Shown here: positions 45,459 to 54,632 of the stretch, piece by piece
Layout: each line of letters begins with the position of its first letter
Position numbering within the stretch: position 1 is the first letter of the stretch
Source: Oribacterium parvum ACB1
GTDB taxonomy: Bacteria > Bacillota > Clostridia > Lachnospirales > Lachnospiraceae
Length of the DNA stretch: 64,000 nucleotides
Direction: 5' to 3'
NCBI RefSeq assembly: GCF_000238055.2
Contig: NZ_KE148312.1
Location: 1,670,501-1,734,500, forward strand
Notes under the pieces: generated by a model
Told to the model about the DNA's origin: nothing
Seen by the model: the letters and a program-made list of their open reading frames with translations, nothing else
The model's database searches: none
Translations under genes and position numbers: made by a program

Positions 45459-45683
45459 GAGAAAGACAAATACCTTTGTATTATCTCATACAGACTTCTG
45501 CTGGGACGTACGAGGCCACACAATTTGAACCTACAAATATGACATACGGGATTCCAAGATTTGTGATAAGGAAAGCATGCCTTCCGTCCGCGGTAAAGGA
45601 TCCTTGAGCTATCCGTGAGGTTACCCACCTGGCTGAGTGCTAGGAGTCAAACGTGTGGTACGGCGTTTCGGTAGTCTGTTTTT
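45459..45683 (+). ncRNA. ssrS: Probable 6S RNA (SsrS)
   Basis: A stand-alone RNA gene with its own strong promoter and no open frame. The core 45491-45678 (188 nt) is closed by CAGACT (45491-45496) and AGTCTG (45673-45678), then CCACAC with GTGTGG, leaving an open bubble near the middle and a branched far end (GGAAAGC..CCTTCC, GAGGTTACCCACCTG). The closing stem is followed by T5. Length, elongated fold and solitary setting fit 6S RNA, which traps housekeeping RNA polymerase. I rule out RNase P, tmRNA and SRP RNA by missing signatures; no covariance model was run. Confidence 0.6.
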
Positions 45684-45826
45684 ATCTGGTGCTTTTGCTT
45701 CATATCGTTTGATGTGGAGCTTTTTTTATAATATGCCCTTGGTGGAGAGAGTGAAGAGTTCATATAGGGGGATAATCGAGGGAGAGAAGGGATTCCGAGC
45801 TGGGAGCTTAGAATAGAGGAAGAAGG

Positions 45827-47170
45827 ATGAAACACGAGGATTGGAAGGAACAGATTAAATGGGGAATAACCGCATTTTCCGTATTGGCTGCAGTATCTTT
45901 AGTCTATGTTTTGGTCAATAATTTTTATGCCGTAAAACAGAATCTTGCCGTTTTTTTACAGATTTTGATGCCGATTATATATGGTGCGGTTTTGGCCTAT
46001 TTAATGAGTCCTGTGTATAATTTTGTTGTGAAAATTCTTGGAAAAGTATACTACTTTTTCCTGGGGGAAAAAGCATCTCAACGTTTCCTGGGATTTTTTG
46101 GTACAGTAGCAAGCATTCTTTTCCTTTTTTTTCTGACAAGCGGTTTAGTGTCCATGCTTATTCCGGAGTTAACCAAGTCGGTTTTAAGTCTCTACTTCAG
46201 TCTTCCCGATACGATTAACCGTTCCTATAATAATTTGGCGGTTATATTGGAAAAGTTTCCGGACTTGCGTCCTTATGCGGAAAAAGCCTATGAAGAAATC
46301 AGCAGTTTTTTTACGGGAAAACCGGATAATACGCAGGCAATTTTTGCTCATCTGCAGAATCTCGCTACATTCTTTACAAACGGAATATGGAGTACCTTGA
46401 CAATTGTAAAGAATATTTTAATCGGCCTCATTGTTATGGTATATCTTCTAAACATGAAGGACCTTTTAAGACGACAGTTCAGAAAACTGCTCTTTGCTTT
46501 GTTTTCTCAGAAAAAAGCCAAGGGAATCATTGAGGAAATGCAGTATGTACACCGGGTTTTCGGCGGATTTATTCTCGGGAAAATCATTGACAGTATCATT
46601 ATCGGTATTCTTACATTTTTTGTCTTAAGCCTGATGAAGATGCCGTACACCTTACTCGTATCCGTGATTGTCGGGGTAACCAATGTCATTCCTTTTTTCG
46701 GCCCGTTTATTGGCGCGATTCCCTGCTTCATTTTGATTTTATTGACCAGTCCCATACAGAGCTTGTATTTTGCCATAGCAATCTTGATTATTCAGCAAAT
46801 TGACGGAAATATCATCGGACCGAAGGTTCTTGGAGATTCTACGGGTCTCTCCAGCTTCTGGGTTCTTTTCTCCATTCTTCTTTTTGGCGGTCTGTTCGGT
46901 TTTGTAGGAATGATTATTGCGGTTCCCTTCTGGGCGGTCATTATGAACACTCTTCGACGCTATATGGACAGACGTTTACAGAAAAAGAACCTACCGATTT
47001 CTTCTTCAGAGTACGAAGACTTTGAGAAATTTTCAGGAAAGAAATCGGATAAAGTAGCGGAACCTAAGGGAAAAGAGTATGCGAAAGATACGGATGAGCT
47101 TTCTAAGGCACAGATAATCAAGGACATAGAAGCTGCAGCGGATGAAGTGGAGCTATCGGGGGAATTGTAA
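45827..47170 (+). CDS. AI-2E family permease (PF01594 type)
   Basis: 447 residues, seven to eight membrane helices, with the conserved PFFGPFIGAIPCFILILLTS and QQIDGNIIGPKVLGDSTGLSSFWVLFSILLFGGLFG segments of the family. Family members export varied small solutes or act as Na+/H+ antiporters; AI-2 export is proven only for a few. The C-terminal tail is charged. GGAAGAAGG precedes the ATG. Confidence 0.92.
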   Translation: MKHEDWKEQIKWGITAFSVLAAVSLVYVLVNNFYAVKQNLAVFLQILMPIIYGAVLAYLMSPVYNFVVKILGKVYYFFLGEKASQRFLGFFGTVASILFLFFLTSGLVSMLIPELTKSVLSLYFSLPDTINRSYNNLAVILEKFPDLRPYAEKAYEEISSFFTGKPDNTQAIFAHLQNLATFFTNGIWSTLTIVKNILIGLIVMVYLLNMKDLLRRQFRKLLFALFSQKKAKGIIEEMQYVHRVFGGFILGKIIDSIIIGILTFFVLSLMKMPYTLLVSVIVGVTNVIPFFGPFIGAIPCFILILLTSPIQSLYFAIAILIIQQIDGNIIGPKVLGDSTGLSSFWVLFSILLFGGLFGFVGMIIAVPFWAVIMNTLRRYMDRRLQKKNLPISSSEYEDFEKFSGKKSDKVAEPKGKEYAKDTDELSKAQIIKDIEAAADEVELSGEL

Positions 47171-47266
47171 AAATACTTTAACTCCGCTATAATAATACGG
47201 TTTAAATGAAATAAGAGCCGGAATACAGCATAGAGCTTTTGGCGAAATCTATAAGGAGAAAGAAAA

Positions 47267-47815
47267 ATGGCAACATTATTAGAAAATTGGAGAAATGCGG
47301 CGTACGGAAACGGAATGAATAAGACAGAGCAGGAAGCGCTTTGGCAGAAGTATTTTACGTTGGAGAAGGGCTTCTATGAGAAGGTACTTTCCGATCCGAA
47401 GAAGGTTTACGAGGGAAGCGTAAAGGAGCTTGCCGAGCAGTTCGGTATTGAAGAGTTTATCTTTGTCGGTATCTTGGATGGTATCGATGATTCTTTAGCG
47501 GGCTTCCACAATCCGATTGACAGCATGGAGTCGGATACGAAGGTAAAGATTCAGGTTGATCCGGAGAAGCTCTACTACAATATGGTAGAGGCGAAGGCTT
47601 CCTGGCTCTATGATCTTCCGCAGTGGAACGACATTTTAACGGAAGAAAGAAGAAAAGAGCTATATAAGGAGCAGAAGAAGTCCGGTACGGTAAGAAGAGA
47701 GGGAAAGAAGCTGTACCCGAACGACCTTTGTCATTGCGGTTCCGGAAAGAAGTACAAGAAGTGCTGCATGAGAAAAGATGAAGAGAGAGAGAAGGAACTT
47801 TCCGCAAATGAGTAG
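47267..47815 (+). CDS. SEC-C motif protein
   Basis: 182 residues. A helical N-terminal region, then a C-terminal SEC-C zinc motif (NDLCHCGSGKKYKKCC) as found at the end of SecA. Stand-alone proteins of this kind are common in Lachnospiraceae with unknown function. Overlaps hslO by eight bases. Confidence 0.85.
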   Translation: MATLLENWRNAAYGNGMNKTEQEALWQKYFTLEKGFYEKVLSDPKKVYEGSVKELAEQFGIEEFIFVGILDGIDDSLAGFHNPIDSMESDTKVKIQVDPEKLYYNMVEAKASWLYDLPQWNDILTEERRKELYKEQKKSGTVRREGKKLYPNDLCHCGSGKKYKKCCMRKDEEREKELSANE

Positions 47816-48686
47816 TAGAGATTATTTACTGAGGGCAACTGCGGCAGAGGGACAGATTCGTGCGTTTGTCTGTACGACAAGGGACACGGCGGAGGAACAG
47901 AGGAAGCTCCACAATACCTCCCCTATTGCAACGGCGGCCATGGGAAGGCTTATGAGTGCCGCTCTTATGATGGGAGTGGATTTAAAGGGGGATAAGGACC
48001 TGATTACCCTTTCCGTTAAGGGGGACGGTCCGATGAAAAGTTTGGTAGCCACAGCCGATTCGCACGGGACAGTGAAAGCTGCCTGTGCCAATCCCTATGT
48101 CATCCTTCCTGCGAAGGCAGACGGACACTTGGATGTTGGAGGAGCTGTCGGAAAGGGCATTCTTTCCGTGATTCGAGACAATGGATTGGGGGAGCCCTAT
48201 GTGGGGCAGACTCAGCTTTTAAGCGGAGAAATTGCCGAAGATGTCAATGCCTACTTTAGCATCAGTGAGCAGATTCCTTCTTCTGTCGGGCTTGGGGTAC
48301 TGTTGAACAAGGAAAATACGGTAGAGGCTTCGGGTGGCTTTATTATTCAGCTTTTACCCTTTGCCGAGGAGAGTTTACTCGACAAGCTGGAAGAGAAGCT
48401 GAAAACGGTACATTCCGTAACGGACCTTTTAAAGGATGGACATACGCCGGAGAGTCTTTTGGAATTTCTGCTTGGTGATTTTTCTCCTGAAATACATGAA
48501 AAGAGAGAGCTGTCTTATTTTTGCAATTGCAGCAGAGAAAGAGTGGAAAAGGCCTTGATTTCTCTTGGTAAAAAGGAAATAGAGTCTTTGATTTCCGATC
48601 ACAAGGCGCAGGAGGTTCGTTGCGATTTTTGCAATAAGCGTTATGTCTTCACGGAAAAGGAATTGGAAGAACTGCTAAAGCGGTAG
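47808..48686 (+). CDS. hslO: Redox-regulated chaperone Hsp33
   Basis: 292 residues from the ATG at 47808 (MSSRDYLLRATAAEGQIRAF). Holdase activated by oxidation when its zinc is released. The C-terminal switch has both Cys pairs: CNC in FCNCSRERVE and CDFC in RCDFCNKRYVF. The first Cys pair follows the standard C-x-C / C-x-x-C pattern. Coupled to the SEC-C gene. Confidence 0.96.
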   Translation: MSSRDYLLRATAAEGQIRAFVCTTRDTAEEQRKLHNTSPIATAAMGRLMSAALMMGVDLKGDKDLITLSVKGDGPMKSLVATADSHGTVKAACANPYVILPAKADGHLDVGGAVGKGILSVIRDNGLGEPYVGQTQLLSGEIAEDVNAYFSISEQIPSSVGLGVLLNKENTVEASGGFIIQLLPFAEESLLDKLEEKLKTVHSVTDLLKDGHTPESLLEFLLGDFSPEIHEKRELSYFCNCSRERVEKALISLGKKEIESLISDHKAQEVRCDFCNKRYVFTEKELEELLKR

Positions 48687-48736
48687 AAAATATGGGAAAA
48701 TCGACTAAAACCCATGTGTTTTCACAAGAAAATTAG

Positions 48737-48765
48737 TTGACTATGATGAAATGGTATGCTATCCT
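48737..48765 (+). promoter_or_regulatory. Cold-shock gene promoter
   Basis: TTGACT (48737-48742), a 17-base spacer ending TGC, and TATCCT (48760-48765). Confidence 0.75.
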
Positions 48766-48772
48766 TAACCCA

Positions 48773-48803
48773 TTGTAATCAATTTCGGTTACAATCGTTT
48801 TTT
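48773..48803 (+). promoter_or_regulatory. Hairpin plus T-run in the cold-shock leader
   Basis: ATTGTAA pairs with TTACAAT across a ten-base loop and is followed by CG and a run of T immediately before GGAGGA. It resembles a small intrinsic terminator placed in front of the ribosome site. Confidence 0.55.
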
Positions 48804-48817
48804 TGGAGGATACAGTA

Positions 48818-49015
48818 ATGAAAGGTACAGTTAAGTGGTTTAACAACCAAAAGGGATACGGATTCATCTCTGATGAGACAGGAAAGGATGTATTCGTACA
48901 CTACTCTGGTTTGTCCGGAGACGGATTCAAGTCTTTAGAAGAAGGACAGGCAGTAGAGTTTGAAGTAGTTGATGGTGCTAAAGGACCTCAGGCTACCAAT
49001 GTAGTAAAGCTTTAA
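48818..49015 (+). CDS. Cold-shock protein (CspA family)
   Basis: 65 residues, a single OB fold with both RNA-binding motifs (KGYGFI and VFVHYS). The start is the ATG before AAAGGTACA, with GGAGGA seven bases upstream. Binds single-stranded RNA and melts structure in the cold. Monocistronic. Confidence 0.96.
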   Translation: MKGTVKWFNNQKGYGFISDETGKDVFVHYSGLSGDGFKSLEEGQAVEFEVVDGAKGPQATNVVKL

Positions 49016-49388
49016 GAGATACGATAAGCTTTGCGTACATAAGCTGAGAAGTGCAGTGCACAGCCCGGATAGACAGACACAAAGCATCAATCATCTCACT
49101 TTCTCTTTAGTTTTGTACCGTATTGTAATATAGATTTCTTTCTCTGTAGCAAACAGTATTGTTTTCTTTGAGAAAGGGACAGCATTGCAAGAAGTGTCAA
49201 GTTAAAAGAAAAGAAGCAGGACGGCGTGAAGCCGTCCTTTTTTTGTATTCGTACAGACTAATTCGTGAGAAGCTTTAAATATAAAGAAAAATTGTCATCA
49301 CGGCATAGAGAAAAATAGATTTTTTTATAGTGCATAACATGTTAAACTAAGGACTGATTTACACGATTGAATATTTAAAGGGAGGAAA
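49016..49388 (+). other. Spacer without a gene
   Basis: Between the cold-shock gene and the Gx transporter I see only the terminator at 49219-49244 and AT-rich DNA before the next gene; no open frame with a ribosome site. Confidence 0.6.
49219..49244 (+). terminator. Terminator of the cold-shock transcript
   Basis: GGACGGC (49219-49225), loop GTGAA, GCCGTCC (49231-49237), then T7. It lies about 200 bases after the stop, giving a long 3' UTR. Confidence 0.93.
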
Positions 49389-49901
49389 ATGGATAAAGAT
49401 ACTAGAAAAATGACGTCTTATGCGATGCTGCTCGCGCTTTCCATGATTCTGGGTTATCTGGAATCGATGATTCCTACGCCTTTTCCGATTCCGGGAATCA
49501 AGCTGGGCCTTGCCAATATTGTCAATATCATCGGTCTCTTTTCACTGGGCATACTGCCGACGGGAATCATCAGTTTTCTTCGTGTGTTACTTCTATCCAT
49601 GCTCTTCGGAAACCTGATGACCTTGAGCTATTCCATGGCGGGATTTTTCCTGAGTTTTTTTGTGATGATTCTTGCGAAACAATGTTTCAAGTTATCCTTC
49701 ATTTCCGTAAGCCTTTTAGGCGGTATTTTCCATAATGTCGGACAAATCCTGATGGCGGCCCTTCTTCTTCGTAATCCTGTTCTTTTTGCTTACCTGCCCC
49801 TGCTTTTACTTGCCGGAATGGCAGCAGGAATCGTGATGGGAGTTTTAGCGTCTATAGTAGCGAAACGTTTATCGAAATTTTTCAGAGAATTAAGGGGATA
49901 G
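49389..49901 (+). CDS. Gx transporter family protein (heptaprenyl diphosphate synthase component I-like)
   Basis: 170 residues, five membrane segments, PF07456-type signature (MIPTPFPIPGIKLGLANIVNIIGLFSLG and GGIFHNVGQI). Despite the old name it is an integral membrane protein, probably a small-molecule uptake component. GGGAGG precedes the ATG. Confidence 0.88.
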   Translation: MDKDTRKMTSYAMLLALSMILGYLESMIPTPFPIPGIKLGLANIVNIIGLFSLGILPTGIISFLRVLLLSMLFGNLMTLSYSMAGFFLSFFVMILAKQCFKLSFISVSLLGGIFHNVGQILMAALLLRNPVLFAYLPLLLLAGMAAGIVMGVLASIVAKRLSKFFRELRG

Positions 49902-49902
49902 C

Positions 49903-49931
49903 TTGCAAGAAGAGTAGTTCGGTGCTATCCT
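49903..49931 (+). promoter_or_regulatory. uvrA promoter
   Basis: TTGCAA (49903-49908), a 17-base spacer ending TGC, and TATCCT (49926-49931). Confidence 0.7.
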
Positions 49932-49935
49932 ATAA

Positions 49936-49951
49936 AAGAACAAACGTTCTT
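49936..49951. promoter_or_regulatory. lexA box: LexA box at uvrA
   Basis: AAGAACAAACGTTCTT is a perfect palindrome matching the Firmicute GAACnnnnGTTC consensus, placed at the predicted uvrA transcription start. Confidence 0.85.
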
Positions 49952-50122
49952 ATATGTAAACGACTTTCATTTATTTCAAGGCTTGCTCATTTTCTTTTTC
50001 CGACATTTTAGGAAAAGAAAAAGCGGAAAGCGGAAGAAGACAGAAGTAAAAGTAGGAAGAAAGTCGAAATAGATAGAAAATAGCAACAGATAGAAGGTAA
50101 AAAATTAGAATAGAGATAGAAA

Positions 50123-50158
50123 AGGGGCAAATTTTGGAAAAAGGGCAGATTTTGGAAA
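50123..50158 (+). repeat. Duplicated translation start of uvrA
   Basis: Two 18-base units (about 50123-50140 and 50141-50158), each with a GGGC ribosome-site-like stretch, ATTTTGGAAA and the TTG start codon. Both TTGs (50134 and 50152) are in the uvrA frame. Confidence 0.8.
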
Positions 50159-52980
50159 AGAAGTGGATCAAAATTCGAGGTGCCAATGAGCACAATTTAA
50201 AGCATGTCAATCTGGATATTCCGAGAGATTCTTTGGTGGTGCTTACGGGACTCTCGGGCTCCGGAAAGTCCTCTCTTGCCTTCGATACGATTTATGCGGA
50301 GGGTCAGAGGCGTTATATGGAGTCGCTCTCTTCTTATGCAAGACAGTTCCTCGGACAGATGGAAAAGCCGGATGTGGAGCTCATAGAGGGACTTTCTCCC
50401 GCGATTTCCATTGATCAGAAATCGACAAACCGAAATCCGCGTTCCACGGTAGGAACCGTCACAGAAATCTATGATTATATGCGTCTTCTCTATGCAAGAG
50501 TGGGGCTGCCCCATTGTCCGGAGTGCGGAAGAGAGATTAAGAAGCAGACCGTGGACGAGATGGTGGATCTCCTCATGAAGAAGGAGGAGGGGACGAAGAT
50601 GCAGCTTTTTGCTCCTGTTGTACGGGGAAAAAAGGGTATGCATGAAAAGCTCCTGCAGAGCCTTCGCCGTTCCGGTTATGTTCGTGTACGAATTGACGGC
50701 AATCTCTATGAGCTCGAAGAGGAGATTTCCTTAGAGAAAAATATAAAGCATACGATTGAAGTTCTGGTGGATCGTCTGGTTGTGCGTAAGGGAATAGAGA
50801 AGAGGCTTACGGATTCGATTGAGCAGGTGCTCTCCCTTAGTAACGGTCTCCTTCTTGTAGACTTTTTAAACGGAGAAGAGCTTCAGCTCTCCACGAATTT
50901 TGCCTGTCCCTTTGACGGCACCAGTATTGAAGAAATTGAGCCGAGAAGCTTCTCCTTCAACAATCCCTTTGGAGCCTGTCCGACCTGCTTCGGTATTGGC
51001 TATAAGATGGAATTTGACGTGAAGCTGATGATTCCGGATGAGAGCCTCTCCTTGAATGAAGGAGCTATTTCCGTACTGGGCTGGATGAACTCGAAGGATG
51101 AGGGAAGCTTTACTCATGCCATGCTTGTGGCCATGAGTGAGAAGTACGGTTTCTCATTGGATACACCTTTTCAGGAGCTTTCGGAAAAGGTGAAAAATCT
51201 AATCATTAACGGAACAAACGGGGAGAGAGTCACGGTACATTATCAGTCGCAGTACGGGAAGGGCGCAGTGCATCAGGTGGCCTTTGAGGGCTTACTTGCC
51301 AACATTGAGCGCCGATATAAGGAGTGCTTTTCCGAGAAGATGAAGATAGAGTATGAGCAGTTTATGCGCATTACTCCCTGTCCGAGCTGCCACGGGGCGA
51401 GACTGAAGCCCTCATCTTTAGGCGTGACTGTCGGAGAGAAAAATATTCATGAAGCGACCATGCTTTCCATGGATGAGTTCTTTGACTGGATAAGCTCTGT
51501 AAAGCTAAAGCCCATGGAGGCGAAGATTGCGGAGCAGATTCTTCGAGAAATCAAGGCAAGATCCAGGTTTATGCTGGATGTCGGATTAAACTACTTAAGC
51601 CTTGCCCGTTCCGCGGGAACCCTCTCCGGAGGAGAGTCACAGAGAATTCGTCTGGCCACTCAGATCGGATCCGGTCTTGTGGGGGTTGCCTATATTTTGG
51701 ATGAGCCGAGCATCGGTCTTCATCAAAGAGATAATGATAAGCTGATTGCGACCTTAAAACGGCTTCGGGATCTTGGAAACTCCGTTATCGTCGTGGAGCA
51801 CGATGAGGATACCATGCGGGAAGCGGATATGATTGTGGATATCGGCCCCGGTGCGGGAGAGCACGGAGGAGAGGTGGTTGCCGTAGGTACGGCGGAAGAA
51901 ATCATGCAAAATCCGGCTTCCATAACGGGACAGTATTTAAGCGGGAAAAAGAAGATTCCACTCCCGAAAAGCAGAAGACCCTATATCCATACCTTGGATG
52001 TTTACGGTGCGGAGGAGAACAACTTAAAGAATGTCGATGTACGGATTCCGCTTTCAGTCTTTACCTGTGTGACCGGGGTTTCGGGTTCCGGAAAATCCTC
52101 CCTCGTAAATGAAATCGTGCACAAGTACTGCGCAAAAACTTTAAATAAGGCGAGATTGGTACCGGGCAAGTTCCGTAAAATCACGGGAACGGAGCACTTG
52201 GATAAGGTGATTGATATAGACCAAAGTCCGATTGGAAGGACGCCCCGTTCGAATCCGGCAACCTATACCGGGGTCTTTGACCTCATTCGTGACCTCTTTG
52301 CGAGTTCCAAGGATGCCAAGGAAAGAGGATACAACAAGGGAAGATTCTCCTTTAATGTAAAAGGCGGCCGTTGTGAAGCCTGCAGCGGAGACGGCATCGT
52401 AAAGATAGAGATGCACTTCCTGCCGGATGTCTATGTGCCCTGTGAAGTTTGCGGAGGGAAACGCTACAACAGAGAAACTCTGGAAGTAAAATACAAGGGA
52501 AAGAACATCTATGATGTTTTAAACATGACGGTGGAAGAGGCATTGACATTTTTTGAAAACATCCCTAGCATTAGTCGTAAGATGCAGACTTTGATGGACG
52601 TGGGACTATCCTATATCCGTCTGGGACAGCCCAGCACCGAGCTTTCCGGAGGAGAGGCGCAGCGAATCAAGCTGGCTTCGGAGCTGAGCCGAAGAGGTAC
52701 CGGAAAGACACTGTATATCTTGGATGAGCCGACTACGGGACTACATTTTGAGGATGTACGGAAGCTGGTGGAAATGCTGCAAAGACTCGCCGACGGCGGA
52801 AATACCGTGTTGGTTATCGAACATAATTTAGATGTGATTAAATGTGCCGATTATATTATCGATATGGGACCCGAGGGTGGCTCCGGCGGCGGAACGGTGC
52901 TTTGTACCGGAACTCCGGAAGAAGTGGCAAAGAATCCGAAGTCTTATACCGGACAGTATTTGAAGAAGTATTTACAGTAG
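50134..52980 (+). CDS. uvrA: UvrABC excinuclease subunit A
   Basis: Damage-recognition ATPase of nucleotide excision repair. 948 residues with two ABC modules: Walker [10 protein letters not shown] and GVSGSGKSS, signatures LSGGESQRI and LSGGEAQRI. Three zinc modules are visible (CPECG.., [28 protein letters not shown]). The start is TTG at 50134 or, equally well, TTG at 50152, because the initiation region is duplicated. SOS-type control is indicated by the LexA box. The leader is long (~195 bases) and purine-rich. Followed by hit, murG and mtnN. Confidence 0.98.
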   Translation: MEKGQILEKKWIKIRGANEHNLKHVNLDIPRDSLVVLTGLSGSGKSSLAFDTIYAEGQRRYMESLSSYARQFLGQMEKPDVELIEGLSPAISIDQKSTNRNPRSTVGTVTEIYDYMRLLYARVGLPHCPECGREIKKQTVDEMVDLLMKKEEGTKMQLFAPVVRGKKGMHEKLLQSLRRSGYVRVRIDGNLYELEEEISLEKNIKHTIEVLVDRLVVRKGIEKRLTDSIEQVLSLSNGLLLVDFLNGEELQLSTNFACPFDGTSIEEIEPRSFSFNNPFGACPTCFGIGYKMEFDVKLMIPDESLSLNEGAISVLGWMNSKDEGSFTHAMLVAMSEKYGFSLDTPFQELSEKVKNLIINGTNGERVTVHYQSQYGKGAVHQVAFEGLLANIERRYKECFSEKMKIEYEQFMRITPCPSCHGARLKPSSLGVTVGEKNIHEATMLSMDEFFDWISSVKLKPMEAKIAEQILREIKARSRFMLDVGLNYLSLARSAGTLSGGESQRIRLATQIGSGLVGVAYILDEPSIGLHQRDNDKLIATLKRLRDLGNSVIVVEHDEDTMREADMIVDIGPGAGEHGGEVVAVGTAEEIMQNPASITGQYLSGKKKIPLPKSRRPYIHTLDVYGAEENNLKNVDVRIPLSVFTCVTGVSGSGKSSLVNEIVHKYCAKTLNKARLVPGKFRKITGTEHLDKVIDIDQSPIGRTPRSNPATYTGVFDLIRDLFASSKDAKERGYNKGRFSFNVKGGRCEACSGDGIVKIEMHFLPDVYVPCEVCGGKRYNRETLEVKYKGKNIYDVLNMTVEEALTFFENIPSISRKMQTLMDVGLSYIRLGQPSTELSGGEAQRIKLASELSRRGTGKTLYILDEPTTGLHFEDVRKLVEMLQRLADGGNTVLVIEHNLDVIKCADYIIDMGPEGGSGGGTVLCTGTPEEVAKNPKSYTGQYLKKYLQ

Positions 52981-53011
52981 TCTTTATAGAAGTATTTGCA
53001 GTAGTCTTTGT
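52964..53011 (+). repeat. Two 24-bp tandem repeats spanning the uvrA stop codon
   Basis: Units 52964-52987 and 52988-53011. Both encode K-Y-L-Q-stop; the differences are TTA/TTG (synonymous Leu) and one base after the stop. Confidence 0.9.
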
Positions 53012-53062
53012 AGTAGATTAACTTGGAAACGGTAAAAATCCAGCGATGATAAGGAGGCAAAA

Positions 53063-53482
53063 ATGAGTGCGGATTGTATTTTTTGTAAGATTGCAAACGG
53101 AGAAATTCCTGCAAAGACGATTTATGAGGATGCGGATTTTCGGGTGATTTTGGATATTGCACCGGGCACACCCGGTCATGCTCTTATTTTACCGAAGAGC
53201 CACGGAGAGGATCTCTTTAGTCTGGATGATGCAGTGCTTCAGAAGGTCTTTCCTCTGGCAAAAAGAGTGGCGAAGGCAATCATGAAGGCAACGGGGGCAA
53301 AGGGCTGCAATATCGTGCAGAATAACGGCGAAGTAGCCGGACAGACCGTGCATCACTTTCATGTGCACATTATTCCGCGTTTCGGGACGGAAGGAAATAT
53401 TGTCTCTTGGAACCCTTCCGGATATGCTGATGGAGAAATGGAAGTTTTGCAGGAAAAGATGGTAAAGGAGCTTCATGGCTAA
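53063..53482 (+). CDS. HIT-family nucleotide hydrolase
   Basis: 139 residues with the histidine triad HHFHVHIIPR and the N-terminal CIFCKIANGEIP zinc-type signature of the HINT branch. Hydrolyses AMP-lysine-type or dinucleoside substrates; the in vivo role is unclear. AAGGAGG precedes the ATG. Overlaps murG by eight bases. Confidence 0.95.
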   Translation: MSADCIFCKIANGEIPAKTIYEDADFRVILDIAPGTPGHALILPKSHGEDLFSLDDAVLQKVFPLAKRVAKAIMKATGAKGCNIVQNNGEVAGQTVHHFHVHIIPRFGTEGNIVSWNPSGYADGEMEVLQEKMVKELHG

Positions 53483-54551
53483 GATATTGTTAACCGGCGG
53501 AGGAACGGCGGGGCATGTGACCGCGAATCTCGCCTTACTCGGGGAATTAAGAGAAAAGCATACAATTTACTACATGGGGTCAAAGGACGGCATAGAGAAG
53601 GAGCTTGCGGAAAAGGCGGGACTCCCTTATTTCGGGATTTCGACAGGGAAGTTGCGTCGTTATTTTTCTTTGCGGAATCTCACAGATCCCTTCCGGGTAA
53701 TCGGCGGATTTTTTCAGGCAAGAAAGCAGATTCAGGCTTGGAAGATTGATCTGGTCTTTTCCAAAGGAGGCTTTGTGGCGGTGCCGGTTATCTTTGCGGC
53801 GGCAAGCCTTGGAATCCCGATTATTTGCCATGAGTCGGATTTTACTCCCGGACTGGCAAACAAGCTGACCATTCCTTTCACGAAGAAAATCTGCTGTAAT
53901 TTCCAGGAAACGGTTTCCCTTCTCCCCAAGGGAAAGGCAGTTTGTACCGGTGCACCGATTAGAGAAGAGCTCTTACAGGGAAGCCGGGAAGAGGGCTTAA
54001 GTCTTTGCAGCTTCTCCGGAGAAAAGCCGGTGCTCATGGTGATCGGCGGAAGTCTGGGATCCGTGGCAATCAACACCGCCGTTCGGGAGAATATAGAGAG
54101 CCTCGGACAAAACTACGATATCATCCATATCTGCGGGAAGAAGAATGAGGACAAGTCTCTTTCCGATTTAGCGTATTACAGGCAGTTCCCTTATGTGAAT
54201 GAGGAGCTCGCCGACCTCTATCAGGCGGCGGATTTTGTGATTTCCCGTGCAGGGGCAAATGTTATTTATGAGATTCTTGCTCTTAAGAAGCCGAATATTC
54301 TAATCCCTTTACCGAAAAAGGCTTCCCGAGGAGACCAGATATTAAATGCGGAGTCCTTCTCTGCGCAGGGATTTTCCGTAGTGCTTCCTCAGGAAGAGCT
54401 GGAGGAGAATCCGGCGGTACTCCCGGACTGTCTTGAAAAGCTTCATGAGAACAAGGAGAAGTATATAAAAGCGATGGAAGCTTCTAAGGAAAGAGACGGC
54501 AGAAAGAATGTGTTGGCTGTTATTCAGTCGGTTCTGGATGGAAAATCGTAG
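53475..54551 (+). CDS. murG: UDP-GlcNAc transferase for lipid II synthesis
   Basis: Adds GlcNAc to lipid I on the inner membrane face. 358 residues, GT-B fold: GGGTAGHVTANLAL at the N-terminus, HESDFTPGLANK, IGGSLGSVAIN, SRAGANVIYEILALKKPNILIPLP. It is away from the usual mur/fts cluster and coupled to the HIT gene. The sequence is divergent in places (HVTANLAL instead of the more usual HVxPALAL), but the active-site segments are intact. Confidence 0.92.
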   Translation: MAKILLTGGGTAGHVTANLALLGELREKHTIYYMGSKDGIEKELAEKAGLPYFGISTGKLRRYFSLRNLTDPFRVIGGFFQARKQIQAWKIDLVFSKGGFVAVPVIFAAASLGIPIICHESDFTPGLANKLTIPFTKKICCNFQETVSLLPKGKAVCTGAPIREELLQGSREEGLSLCSFSGEKPVLMVIGGSLGSVAINTAVRENIESLGQNYDIIHICGKKNEDKSLSDLAYYRQFPYVNEELADLYQAADFVISRAGANVIYEILALKKPNILIPLPKKASRGDQILNAESFSAQGFSVVLPQEELEENPAVLPDCLEKLHENKEKYIKAMEASKERDGRKNVLAVIQSVLDGKS

Positions 54552-54626
54552 TGTAGAAAAAAGAAACGTAGTGTAGAAAAAAGAAGCGTAGTGTAGAAAA
54601 AAGAAGCGTAGTATAGAAAAAAAGGA
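54547..54626 (+). repeat. Four 20-bp tandem repeats from the murG stop codon
   Basis: The unit CGTAGTGTAGAAAAAAGAAA occurs at 54547, 54567 and 54587 with a fourth, slightly altered copy at 54607. The first unit contains the murG TAG; the last runs into the mtnN ribosome site. Confidence 0.92.
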
Positions 54627-54632
54627 GAGAAA

